NCBI GenBank assembly: GCA_021307315.1
Contig: JAJSPD010000035.1
Location: 432,486-496,485, forward strand
DNA length: 64,000 nt
Reading direction: 5' to 3'
DNA from: Bisporella sp. PMI_857
Lineage: Eukaryota; Ascomycota; Leotiomycetes; Helotiales; Helotiaceae
Below, one piece after another: positions 33,883 to 44,330 of this stretch (position 1 is its first letter; the number at the start of each line of letters is the position of its first letter). The notes beneath the pieces are model-generated. The model had not been told where the DNA came from, ran no database searches, and saw only the letters and a list, made by a program, of their open reading frames with translations. Position numbers and translations under genes: made by a program.

Positions 33883-36062
33883 TCATATGAGGTTGATCGT
33901 TGCGGTAGGTATATGTATTGGGAACATCGAAGATTTTCGAGCAGCCAGATCCCTCTTTATTGTGATATCCGTCAATTTCGAGAAATAGCCAACTCGCTCA
34001 TATTCCTGCATCACCGAATTTAAGGCTGGCCGAATGATAAGACCAGAGCTCCACGTAATCCACAAAAGCCATTGTTCTCTCCGTTGTGAGTCCTGTCTGA
34101 TCTCGTCAGGTACGTCGTATACTTTCCGTAATCTCACTTCCAAGTTATTTGGAATATTGCCATATTGGTCCATCTTCACAAGAATAGCCGTCAACCTGAT
34201 GGACCCGCCGGAGACTTGGCCCATTGGATCACTACTTGCGAGCTGCACCGCAACAGCATCTAGTGTAGTTGTCGAAGGGACTCCCAAATTTCCGTCATCG
34301 AACTCGATTCTTCCATCAATCGATGCCCAGGACCAAGTGGGCGCGCGGTATACAACAGGTCGCTTTGGCTCTGGAATCGTATAACTTTCATTCCTTCTCC
34401 AGAGAAGACCTCTCCAAATATCTTGGCGCCATATTCCGGCCAAGTACTCGCCATTCCACCGAGCTTGGTACTCATGTGCTAAACCAGACAATGCAGGTAG
34501 CTTATCAGATTCTTGTGTCAAGTTTCTGCTGCTATATCGCATAACAATCTCAAGCCACCCCTTTCCTTGAAGCATGCTCTCACCATCCATGAATGGAGAC
34601 TGATCTTTGGACAGATCCTCCTGCCGGCCACACTCATGGCTTAGCACGGATCCGCAACGAAGGTATACTTGTGTGCTTTCAAAGCTTATATAGCGGCTTG
34701 AAAGTATCTCCTCTTGCAACGTCCAGCCTCTTGTTCGAATAGGACATTGTGGTGATGGCTTTACCGGATCCAGCCCAAAGAACAGCGAATAACTTTTTTT
34801 TGGAATTTTTGTAGGTCTCAACCAGATAAGTGGAAGTCCATGTGCGTCTCTCTTAGAAAATAGACCCATCGCGCCGTCTTTGGACATACCCGCTGATACA
34901 GTTAACCATGCATCTTTGTAATACTGTCCCATTTTGGCAGATTCGATTTCCCAGTCGGACTTCGAATCTTGGAGGATACACAGAGCATCAATCCATACAT
35001 ATTTGATTCTTAAGAGCCGAGCCAACTCAATCACATCTTGAAAGTTTTTAGCTAGCTTTGAAATTTCGATGCCAGACTTCAATGATCCGATCGTCTCCGC
35101 CGTTAGCCGATAATACTGCTGACTTCCCCAGCAATGGCTGAGACAGATATAAGCTTGTTGACTTGGTATCTCAGATATATCCTCGACCAATCTAGTCTCG
35201 AAGGCAGATGAGGGAGAATCCCAGGATACACAAAGAAGTCTTTTTGGTAAGTAAGTTGACCGAGCCACTGTTCCTTGTTTGTTGACAGATGGTGCATCAT
35301 TCTCGATAGTTCGCTGAATCCAATCAATTAGTCCTGATTTTGCTTCAGGTGTCTGAAATTCTCGGTACATCCTCAATGCTGGCGCGAAGCCACCTCTGAT
35401 AGGAGGGACAGCCCTCATGGATGGAGAAGGGTCGCTCATAATTGGACCTGCGCTCATTAGAATATGGTACTGAAATTATCTTTGAAACTGAATATACCAT
35501 CATCTATGTAAACACTAATCACAGTCAGCGGAGTGATTGCGTGAGAAACTTTGTTTCTAAGATTAATTTTGACGAGGTTCGAGCTGAGCAAGAGACTGCT
35601 GCCATTAAAATTATCAAGGCAATTATTGTCAGCTTCCAGGAATACGAAATCATCTCTATTATATATATTTCGGAATGAGTTGAATGCGCCGGAAGGTTGA
35701 TGCGCCACACCCTTTTCGATGGCAAGTAAAATGATGGCACACAGTCTGCATCCCGATTTAGCTGAGCTCTCTAGAGACCCGTAACTGCTGTAATGCATAA
35801 AGCCATTATCGGCGACTAAGTTCTCAAGCGTAATCTCTCGACACTTTTCACATGGCACGGCATCTTCATATGGTGTGCGGCCGTCGGCGATCACCTCATT
35901 ACCAATGTGCACTTGAGGTCGCTCTGCTGGCGCTGCTGGTGGTGGCGGTCTATGGAAAATGGTCTTAAACAATGTCAAAATCTCCAAGGTGATGTAGTAG
36001 CAGACGATGAAAGGGGAGAGGCAGACAACAATGATTATCTCCTTGAGAGTCCAGTTCGCCAT
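33883..36062 (-). CDS. Membrane-anchored HET-domain protein
   Basis: Exons 35498-36062 and 33883-35447 (intron 50 nt, GTATAT, TTCTAATGAG, GCGCAG) give 709 residues. Residues about 7-33 form a hydrophobic segment (EIIIVVCLSPFIVCYYITLE), an N-terminal signal anchor, followed by a Pro-rich stretch. Next comes a Cys-pair module, CEKCREIT and SAKSGCRLCAIIL, frequent in this HET subclass. The HET domain shows AYICLSHCWGS, KYVWIDALCILQDSKSDWEI, YYKDAWLTVSAG, TRGWTLQEEILSSRYISFES and, near the end, APTWSWASIDG. HET proteins mediate non-self recognition and cell death. The membrane segment suggests attachment to the plasma membrane or ER, unlike the soluble HETs elsewhere in the window. It is fully open and probably functional. 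Confidence 0.92.
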
Positions 36063-36396
36063 TGGCGTTTCCTTTTAAGGCATCACGACGTTCTTTGTCT
36101 TTAGATTCACAATCATCATCCAACATCAAAGCTCAACAGGGGCTTTGAAATTTGCTCGACAGGATGATTGATGTTTAAATTTAGATATAAAGGTCTGACG
36201 GAGGCGCGACTGTCGCCGCCCCGCTTTTCACACTAGCTGGACGAGTTGAACGAGTTGAACCTGTTAAGTGGCTCCAAAATGAAAACAAGCCTTAGGTGTA
36301 GAGATGCACTATAGCCTCTGATGATGGGTTGTGCAGAAATATCGATGCTGAAGTACTGAAGCGAGGGTGTGGCCCCCCAATTGACGCAGGAGCATC
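36063..36396. promoter_or_regulatory. Short intergenic, promoter side of the HET gene
   Basis: These 334 bases lie between the HET start codon (36062) and the stop of the tRNA-modification gene. A GACGAGTTGAACGAGTTGAA direct repeat (GAACGAGTT twice) is visible near 36240-36260. Nothing else is seen. Confidence 0.4.
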
Positions 36397-37825
36397 TCAT
36401 TTGCTAATCTTCTCGGCAAATTCTTTCTCTTCCAATTCGCCCGTTCCCCCATCTGGCACTAACCCATCTTCTAATTTCTCCTCATTTGGCCCTAGGCCCG
36501 CCTTCCACGCCTTAGCATTTTTCTTTGCTTGATTAGCTTCACTCTTGAAGTGATAGCCACGAACACGGGGCCCCTGTCCGCTTTTTGCAGGCAACTCGCT
36601 CTCATATACTCGGGAAAAATCTTCTACATCTGCTTCAAAAGTTCCTCTGGCAATACTTTCTCGAATTGCTTTGAAAAACTGGGACATGATATGATGATTG
36701 TGAATTTGGATGAGAACCCACCCAAGCATTTCCTTGGCGTTGAGTAGATGCTGGATGAAAGCAACGTGATGAGAGATACATGAGTAACACTTGCAAGAGG
36801 GAATAATGGGAATAGTAGAAGTTACGTGATCTGTATTCCACATATCGATTCCAAGTGGAAGAACATTCTGGCCAGTTTCAATATGATTGTCGTTGGGTGG
36901 CGGACGTGGGAAGACAAATGACAAGGCGATGCCTGAATCTGTTGCGAATCCAACAAAAGGAATGGTGAAGATATCCATTCCCAAAGCTACCTGCCTCAAT
37001 ATATGATGAGGTGACGCAGGTTCATCTAATGAAAGCCGAGGTAGCTGCGAGAGATAGGTTGTAGCAGGGATATCTGGAAGCAGGTTCGAGTCATACATGG
37101 CTAGTCCAGAAATCTGGTCTGCTTGCTCTTCAATATAGTTGACATAATCTGACTGACTATGAAAATCGATAGGAAGTATCGGGGCAAATACTGAAGTGCA
37201 AGTGTTTCCATCGAGCATGTGGGAAAGCCATTCCTCTGTCCTGTCGGCCATCTTGAGAATTCTCTTCGCCCCGGGTAGTGCGCCATACGTTATATCCGAT
37301 AGTGGTATGCAGATATCTGGTTGAAGCTTCTGAGCAAAAACAGAATATGATTTGCTAGAAAGTGTCTGGAATCCGGTTGAGGAGAAGATTGATATAGAGG
37401 TATTGGTGTTGCCATTTGGAGCAGTAACTGCAGGTGTGCGGCGTGGAGCAAGGAGAGTTATCAGAGAACTTGGAAGAGCATTGAAGGTATGTAGAGGGCT
37501 CCTGCCTGGGCAATCAAGTATCGGAGGCGTTTTTCGTTCAATGACTAGAAAAGTATCAGAAAGCATTCTCGAAACATGGCACGTGATTGAGTGAAGACTT
37601 ACAGTCTTCCAATGCCATATGAACACCACCAATATCAGAACTGGCAATGATCACATCTGGCGTCATATGAGGTACTACTCCTCTTGAACTTACAGCCAAA
37701 AAGTTTGGAGTGTGGAGTTCTTTTCGCCCCAGAATTGAGAGTTTGCCGATTCTTGCTCCCACGTTATTCGACTCAGCATGATTGAGCACTTGAAAAGTGA
37801 GCTTGCTTGCCATTTGAAGCCTCAT
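36397..37825 (-). CDS. qtrt2: Queuine tRNA-ribosyltransferase accessory subunit 2 (QTRT2-like)
   Basis: Exons 37603-37825 and 36397-37544 give 456 residues. A second ATG at 37813 (MASKLTFQVL) would give 452 and is the likelier start by family. TGT-superfamily features include RKELHTPNFLAVSSRGVVPH near the N-terminus, PDICIPLSDITYG, and the zinc site CKCYSCISHH with downstream His residues (HNHHIM). The eukaryotic enzyme is a dimer of a catalytic QTRT1 and a non-catalytic QTRT2. It exchanges guanine for queuine at the wobble position of GUN tRNAs, and QTRT2 associates with the mitochondrial outer membrane. I see no clear catalytic Asp context, which supports QTRT2 over QTRT1. The tail is Lys/Glu-rich. 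No lesion is seen. Confidence 0.88.
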
Positions 37826-38320
37826 ACGCAGTAAACTGGCTATTATATCTTATTGCAATGGGTTTTTCTTCGGTGATAAAAAAGAACTGGTTTGTTTGCA
37901 GGCCAGCAACCCTCAAGCTCGATCGAGGTGGTATGTTGAAGACGATAGAAGCATTCACCACTCCCAAAGTATCTATATTCTTAGTATTTATATGCTAACA
38001 AGGGTTGTGGGTCGATATACTGGAATCCAAACTCCGAGTTGTGAAGTAATACATACTTTTCCACACTGAAATTGAATACACGTGACTAACTGTTAATATT
38101 ACATAATCATAGTTATCGGCGATAAGAACCGGCGAATCCTCTGCATCCTTAGCCGCCTTGCCAGTCATGAAGTACGTACATGCGGTGGCTCGACTCTACT
38201 CGGGAGCTTCTCTTCGTGATCGAAGAGTTCTCGAGATATGATCGAGGCGCCAGGTTGCATCCTTTTCCTGCTTTGCGTTTGTTATTGTCTATATTAGTTC
38301 TTGCAAATCAGTTAGCATAG
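37826..38320. promoter_or_regulatory. Divergent upstream region, qtrt2 and LCCL gene
   Basis: About 560 bases separate the two head-to-head start codons; the right end includes the LCCL transcript leader. An ACACGTGACTAA stretch lies near 38078-38089. No operator is assignable. Confidence 0.35.
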
Positions 38321-38381
38321 GTAAGTAGCCTGAAACCGAAGGATCTCGTTTCTAATCTGTCTATCTTGCTAACGTGCATAG
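38321..38381 (+). other. 5' UTR intron of the LCCL gene
   Basis: GTAAGTAGCC donor, TTGCTAACGT branch-like site and GTGCATAG acceptor frame a 61-nt intron that ends five bases before the ATG at 38387. Reading upstream in frame adds only seven residues from an ATG inside this intron, which is why 38387 is preferred. Confidence 0.6.
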
Positions 38382-38386
38382 GCACA

Positions 38387-40333
38387 ATGGCTAGGAATAA
38401 TGATGAAGAAGCTAGGAGGTATGGAGCACGAGAGAGTGAGCATCCAGATGATCCAATTGATGAATCAACACGGCTACAGACGCACCTCCTGGAAGATTTC
38501 TCAGAAGATAGCTCCCCGCCGACTCCACGGTTCATACAGGACCAAGGGTCATATAGATCTATGAAATGGGTGCCAATTCCGATACGCAGAGTCACTAAGG
38601 CTGCTATGAAGTGGGCGAAAGGACCGGATCCACCCCATACATATAGCATAAAACCACTCTTCCCGATCATACAAGAGGCACCAACACGGCTTCTAGACGA
38701 ATATGTTCCGAAGTTTCGACACCGACTCCTTCTAGTGACCGGATATTACTTCCTTTGGATTCTGACATTCGCTCTTATTATGCGCCGGGGTACCGTTGCC
38801 ACAGAAATCGAAGGATGGGGGACTCCAGGAAATATTGGCTGTGGTAATACCTATTGGGTGCCTGGAAATAGTTGCGGATTGAATGGAAATGACTGTCGAC
38901 CATTCAATGGTAGTGGCTTTCCATTCCGCTGCCCTGCAAACTGTCAGAACTATTGGGTCCTCAATCCACGAGCCGTCGGAGCCTACGAAGCCATCTACCA
39001 GCCTCTAGTAATTGGAGGCCCGTCAGAAGATGGAGGAAGACCAACCTATCGAGGTGACTCATTCATTTGTGGTGCCGCCATTCATGCTGGGATCATCGAC
39101 AATGAAAATGGAGGATGCGGAGTTGTCTCTCTTGTTGGATCCTTCCGTAATTACACAAGCTCAAAACAGCACGGCATTGAGAGTATAGCGTTCGACTCCA
39201 AATTTCCATCATCTTTCACTTTCCACTCAGCGGCTAGGTGCGAGGCGAAAGATGCGCGTTGGGAATTACTCTATGTCTCCCTGGCTTTCACCATAGTGTT
39301 TTCACTATTTGTGACTTCGCCCGCGCTTTATTTCTTCACCATTTTCACTGCTACCTTCTTCCATGCCGGACTTGCTTCAGACCCACCTCTAACAGGATCG
39401 CCCATCGCCGAATTAATGTCAAATCTTCTTGGAAAATATCTACCATCTATGTTCATTGCCTTTGTCATGTATAAGTACATGGGAGTTCGTCGGGCTTTAA
39501 TAGGGTTGACAGCCCAGATAGAGAAGACTATCCTTTGGCTTGGTGGATGCTGGGTTGGGACCCTTACGAATTATACGTTCGATTGGATACCTATACAACG
39601 CCTGAATAAACATGATCTTGAGCAACAGCCAGGAGCAAAGTTGGCCTTGGCAATTATCGTTATTCTACTAGCAATCATTTTCATCAAACAGATATTCTAC
39701 TTCCAGCGCGAAGCGAGACTGATACGATACCTTGGAATCTATGGAATCCTTGTAGGAGCTATACTGATATCGCTTTTGTTACCTGGACTCAATCTGCGGA
39801 TTCATCATTACATTCTCGCTCTACTCTTATTACCCGGGACTAGCATGCAGACTCGACCAGCTCTGTTCTATCAGGGCCTTCTGATTGGCTTTTATGTCAA
39901 TGGAATCGCACGCTGGGGATTTGACCCCGTCCTCCAGACCTCGGCAGCACTACAGGGAGATGCGCAGCACAACTCTCGTCTACCGATTATCCAGTCGCCA
40001 AACATCACCCTGGGAGAAAAGCTATCGACCATATCTTTCTCATGGCTCCCACCGCCAGACCCATTCGACGGACTGAGTGTGTTGGTAAACGATGTAGAAA
40101 GATTCAGAGGGTATACTGATGAAGGCTTGCCGACGGACAATCGGTTTGTCTGGTCAAAGAGGACGGAAATTGCTGAGCCTCAATATTTCAGATTTTCCTA
40201 TATGCAGGGGCGCCAGAGTTGGGATTATACGCATGCGGGCATCTGGAATGCCAATGGCAGCTGGACAGAAATGAAGCCAGGCCCTAGTCGCATCAAAAGC
40301 CGGTCTTTGGATGATGAGGCTTTGCTTCAGTAA
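38387..40333 (+). CDS. LCCL-domain multi-pass membrane protein
   Basis: Single exon, 648 residues from MARNNDEEARRYG. A hydrophilic N-terminus of about 100 residues is followed by the first membrane helix (LLLVTGYYFLWILTFALIM). The extracytoplasmic LCCL module then spans about 130-270, with GCGNTYWVPGNSCGLNGNDC, FRCPANCQNYWVLNPRAVGA, the hallmark YRGDSFICGAAIHAGII and GGCGVVSLVGSFRNY. After it come several membrane helices, a soluble C-terminal part (TISFSWLPPPDPFDGL) and a basic/acidic tail. Fungal LCCL membrane proteins are conserved but poorly characterised. The LCCL fold may bind lipid or polysaccharide (family speculation). The open frame is clean and the gene is very likely real. A 61-nt intron precedes the start in the leader. 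Confidence 0.9.
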   Translation: MARNNDEEARRYGARESEHPDDPIDESTRLQTHLLEDFSEDSSPPTPRFIQDQGSYRSMKWVPIPIRRVTKAAMKWAKGPDPPHTYSIKPLFPIIQEAPTRLLDEYVPKFRHRLLLVTGYYFLWILTFALIMRRGTVATEIEGWGTPGNIGCGNTYWVPGNSCGLNGNDCRPFNGSGFPFRCPANCQNYWVLNPRAVGAYEAIYQPLVIGGPSEDGGRPTYRGDSFICGAAIHAGIIDNENGGCGVVSLVGSFRNYTSSKQHGIESIAFDSKFPSSFTFHSAARCEAKDARWELLYVSLAFTIVFSLFVTSPALYFFTIFTATFFHAGLASDPPLTGSPIAELMSNLLGKYLPSMFIAFVMYKYMGVRRALIGLTAQIEKTILWLGGCWVGTLTNYTFDWIPIQRLNKHDLEQQPGAKLALAIIVILLAIIFIKQIFYFQREARLIRYLGIYGILVGAILISLLLPGLNLRIHHYILALLLLPGTSMQTRPALFYQGLLIGFYVNGIARWGFDPVLQTSAALQGDAQHNSRLPIIQSPNITLGEKLSTISFSWLPPPDPFDGLSVLVNDVERFRGYTDEGLPTDNRFVWSKRTEIAEPQYFRFSYMQGRQSWDYTHAGIWNANGSWTEMKPGPSRIKSRSLDDEALLQ

Positions 40334-41477
40334 GATAATGATTGAATATTATGAAAGGCACGAATATCCCTTGCAATTTCACTATTGTGGATTTGACCTT
40401 TTACTAAGTTTATTGTGCCATAAGTTCGAGGCTCTCGTGCTTTCAATTTTGATCGAACTTTGAGAACCGTGTTTGCTTCTATTACCCTTGATTGTCTTCA
40501 GTGCATTTCTCCATTTGTTTGTACCACATATTCGAGTTTATTACGGCTTGTTAATTTCTCAGGGTTGCTTGTGTTTATTGTGTTCTTTGTCTTCTATTAA
40601 TACTTCAGTCGCCGATGCAGAAAATTACATCGGCTCTCTGAAAAAATGCACCAATTCCCAAACGCTGCTTCGCGTGATCCCATTGAGGCGATGTTGAAAC
40701 CATTCAGGGGAGCAATCAGAGCCATCACAGAAATGAGCCGGCATTTGGCTGCAGACATTATGCATTAGTTGGCTGGCAATTATTTAGTCTTGGAGTCGGT
40801 CGCTTGCGGAGTCGGCCTTAACCACTATATTCTGAAGCTGTTGTTGAAGCTTGAACGGGAACTATCTGCAAACAAAGGTCATTTTAGTTTGCATAGAGGC
40901 TATTTGCTTGAATGAATTACGTTACAAAGGACCAAGGCATTATTTGGTTTGGCTCTCCATTCTACATCAACACATGAAAGGAAGTCCAGACAAGTACGGT
41001 AGCAATAATTAAATTACGTAGATTGATCGAAGCTAAAACCTTTAACAATTGACACCGGCATAGTTGAAAGATCCTCCAATAAGAGCGCTTTGATTAAGGA
41101 CTTGGTGGGCGACTTCAGCTTTGCATTGAGTAATGACGTCTTGAGAGAACGCTACTTTTATAGGTTTAACAGACTTTGATACCATTTCCACACTATATCA
41201 TAATTACTATAAACACCGCTCGCTGCCCGAAACAATCATGATAAAAACCAAGATATTACGCCTGCTCGCCAAATAAATTCAAACCCGCAACAAGTGATAG
41301 CAGCCGTTTATCATAAAATCATCAAATCGCAACAATGGTACAGTTGAACTCCTGGAGGACTGCTCTCGTCCTCTTTCTATGTGCCGGCTATGCAGAAAAG
41401 TACTTTTGGATGCCATTTTAGACAAGTCGTGTACGTGAACATAAGCGCCGAAGATATGCAGTATGTGGCGTAATCGA
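40334..41477. other. Intergenic between convergent genes, no gene seen
   Basis: The 3' flanks of the LCCL gene and the sid1-type kinase gene meet here. Only short open frames and no repeat unit are seen. Confidence 0.5.
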
Positions 41478-43490
41478 TCAAACAGCGGGCCAGCGGTTGC
41501 GTAGCCCATCAGACCATCTTCCATAAAGCACATCCGCTAATTGCTTCGTGTGTTCCATGCCGGTGACAACCTGACCTGGTAGGTTGGACAATTTCTCCTC
41601 TGCATGCATACTGGATTGCCTGCGACGGTGACTCTGTAGATGCGGATTGTTTTGTGCTAGAATCAATCTCGCTGCTGACTTCTTCGGTGTTACTTGTGGA
41701 GTGCCATTCTTCAATGTCCCTTTTCCTGAAGCGAGAAGCGATGCCAACTTAGGATCCGATTGAACTTTATCAATCATGAGCTTCAGTAACTGATACTCGC
41801 CCTCTGGATCTACTGCATCAAGTGCACTCCACGCATCTGCAAGACGTGAGAGTGCCTCCCTTTTTGCCTGGTTACCAGTCTGAGCATGTAATTCTTGGAA
41901 AACTGGATCAATGACTTTATTGAAAGTACGTCGGCCCAGAACAGCCTCCTTCGAAGCTGTTTCGACTCCTGGCGGTCGGTTTTCGTCACGTGTAGAACCA
42001 CTCGGCGCCTCATCGGTGGATACTTGAGCAACCGTGGAATTGTCTGAAACTCTGCGGAAAACTCGGACAGTTGACCCGGTATTTCCAAAGTTTAGGTCTG
42101 GTTGCAGTGGTCGCTTCTGGGAGCTTGCTTGTCGTTGTTTGACAGGAGTCATAAGCTGCACAACCGATGGTTGTCTCCTTACAGTACCTCTCTTGACGGT
42201 CGCTGGTGGCGGTGACGAATAGTCAAGTGGAGAATCCTTAAGGTCAAGCTTCCTCAAAGCTTCTTCGGGAGCTTCATATATACCTTGACCATTTGCGTGA
42301 ATGACGGATAGCTTGCGCCGTTTGGTAGTATTCTTACGGGTGGCGATTGTGGGGGCTTTAACGGTATCAAATACCCATTCATCTATGTCTGGCTTGAGAG
42401 ACATGGTATTGCTAGATAGGTTAGCATAAGGATATAAACATTCAGATATCTGACTAACAGTGTTTCTTCATAGAATCTCGGGTGTGATGGTCGGCTGCGT
42501 GCACCATCCCAGTTTTGCTTTCGCTCAATCAATTCTTGCAAAGCTTCAACTTTCCCGGCGGATTGGATGAATTTGTGTTTGAGAAGCTCTTTCGCGGACG
42601 GTCGCAAATCGCAGTCCTTGACTAAGCACTTTGCTACAAAATCCTTGAACGCTTTACTGTAGTTGGAGCCTTCGAGTCTTGGAGCTGGCTGCTTAGGAAT
42701 GGCAAAGAGGACTTTCATAGGATGTATGGAAGCATTTGGAGGCTCTCCATTCACAAGTTCCATAGCTGTGATTCCCAGCGACCATATATCTGCCTTGAAA
42801 TCATAGCCGGCTTGTTGGATGACCTCCGGGGCCATCCAAAATGGCGTACCAACAAACGTGTTCCGTTGCGACTTGATATTAGTAAGTTGCGCAGCAACTC
42901 CAAAGTCTGCCAACTTCACCTTCCCAGATGTAGATAATAGCACATTCGCAGCCTTGATATCTCGATGGATTTTCCCCTCCTGGTGTAGATATTCGAGACC
43001 GAGGAGCAATTCTCTGCATATGATAGCAATATGAGCCTCATTGAATGAACCCGGTTTGAGCTGCCGGAAGTCAGTATTTTAAGTGTAATGACAGCACTAG
43101 TAGCGTACCAGATCTAGGCAAGATCCTCCACCAAGATACTCCATCACAATCCATAACTTGTGGCCTCGCAAGAAACTAGCTTTGTATTGAGTGACGAATG
43201 GGCTTGCGCAAGTGCTTAGCACTGATATTTCTTGTTGGATCTCTTGGATGTCATCCTCGCTTGACTCAAGATCGATCTGAAATGTTAGCAAGCATGTTAG
43301 CAAGAGGACGAAGATACGTACATGTTTAATAGCTACGACTTCGCCGGTGGCGTTTTCTATCGCCTTGTATACCACACCAAAACTACCACCTAGAGGGGTG
43401 TCAGATCCTTAGAAGAAGCATAGTTGGAGCGATGGACTTACTGCCTAGCTCTTGAAGCACCGTATAAGCGCCCGCCTCCCCTTTGGACAT
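41478..43490 (-). CDS. sid1: GCK-family Ste20-like kinase, SID1/SepL-type septation kinase
   Basis: Exons 43442-43490, 43322-43389, 43109-43276, 42459-43060 and 41478-42411 give 606 residues. The kinase domain starts near residue 12: [12 protein letters not shown] (Gly loop), [20 protein letters not shown] (Lys plus the typical GCK-III DLE-E-IQ-E element), [28 protein letters not shown] and [13 protein letters not shown]. The C-terminal half is non-catalytic, with short conserved pieces such as DEWVFDTVK and [14 protein letters not shown]. The family includes S. pombe Sid1 and A. nidulans SepL, which act in the septation initiation network at spindle pole bodies and upstream of the NDR kinase. 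Assignment to SID1 rather than another GCK rests on this layout and on the neighbour cyk3. No lesion is seen. Confidence 0.9.
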
Positions 43491-44330
43491 CTTGCTTAAT
43501 TGAATCTGGTTGGAGCAGCAGGATGGTCAATATTAATATGCCGTAAATTTTTCAATTGACAATCACTGTTGGCCGTCCAAAGAATCAGCAAAATGTACAG
43601 AGAAGGAAAGTTGTGCTTAAAGTAAAGGAAGTGTAGTAGAGAGCTGAGACAGGACGGATGGTTTGTTTACCCCTAAACACCGGCGCAACGGGGCTAGGAA
43701 GCCAAAAGCTTGGACCGTTTGCTGACTTGTCGCCAAGAGATGGTTCATGACCAGAAGATGAATATGAGATGCTTTAAACTATCAAAGGAAAGAAGAAGAT
43801 ATATATAGTGAGGATAAGTTTTCTTGCGGTGACCTGCGTGTATATGCTTGAGCTATTACGGTCACTTTCACGGCCTTCATGTTAACATCGAAGCTGCAGG
43901 TGCACAATTGGTTCCTGAGGCATCAGCGTGTGCATTTATCCTTGCAATCGGACGCTTATTGGACAACCCACTCTTGTTTCAGCATCCAGACTTCTTATCG
44001 ATTGTAACTCATAGCAACCACCGTGGCCGGAAGAACTTCGGGCCGAAACCATAAACATTGAGATCATCCAAGTCTACTATCCAGCACAGAGACTAGAACC
44101 AGTAAGTCACATATTGTCCAGTATATTGATATATATCTATATTGCACCACATTCGTTATCCTAACAACAAACTCGGCTTAGAGCAATTACTCGAATATAC
44201 CTATCCTTTTAACGCTCACCACACACCGCCTTGGACACCTCGATGACCTGAACTTCGAAAGTACAATTCAGGCGCGAGTGCAGTTCGAGCGCGAGTGAAC
44301 ACCACAATTCTATATTGGCACAATTGCAAG
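43491..44330. promoter_or_regulatory. Divergent promoter, sid1-type kinase and cyk3
   Basis: These 840 bases lie between two head-to-head start codons. Both products act in septation, so this region may coordinate their expression (inference). CT-rich and TATA-like (atatatagtg, near 43800) stretches are present. A 68-codon frame at 43848-44054 is unsupported. Confidence 0.5.
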
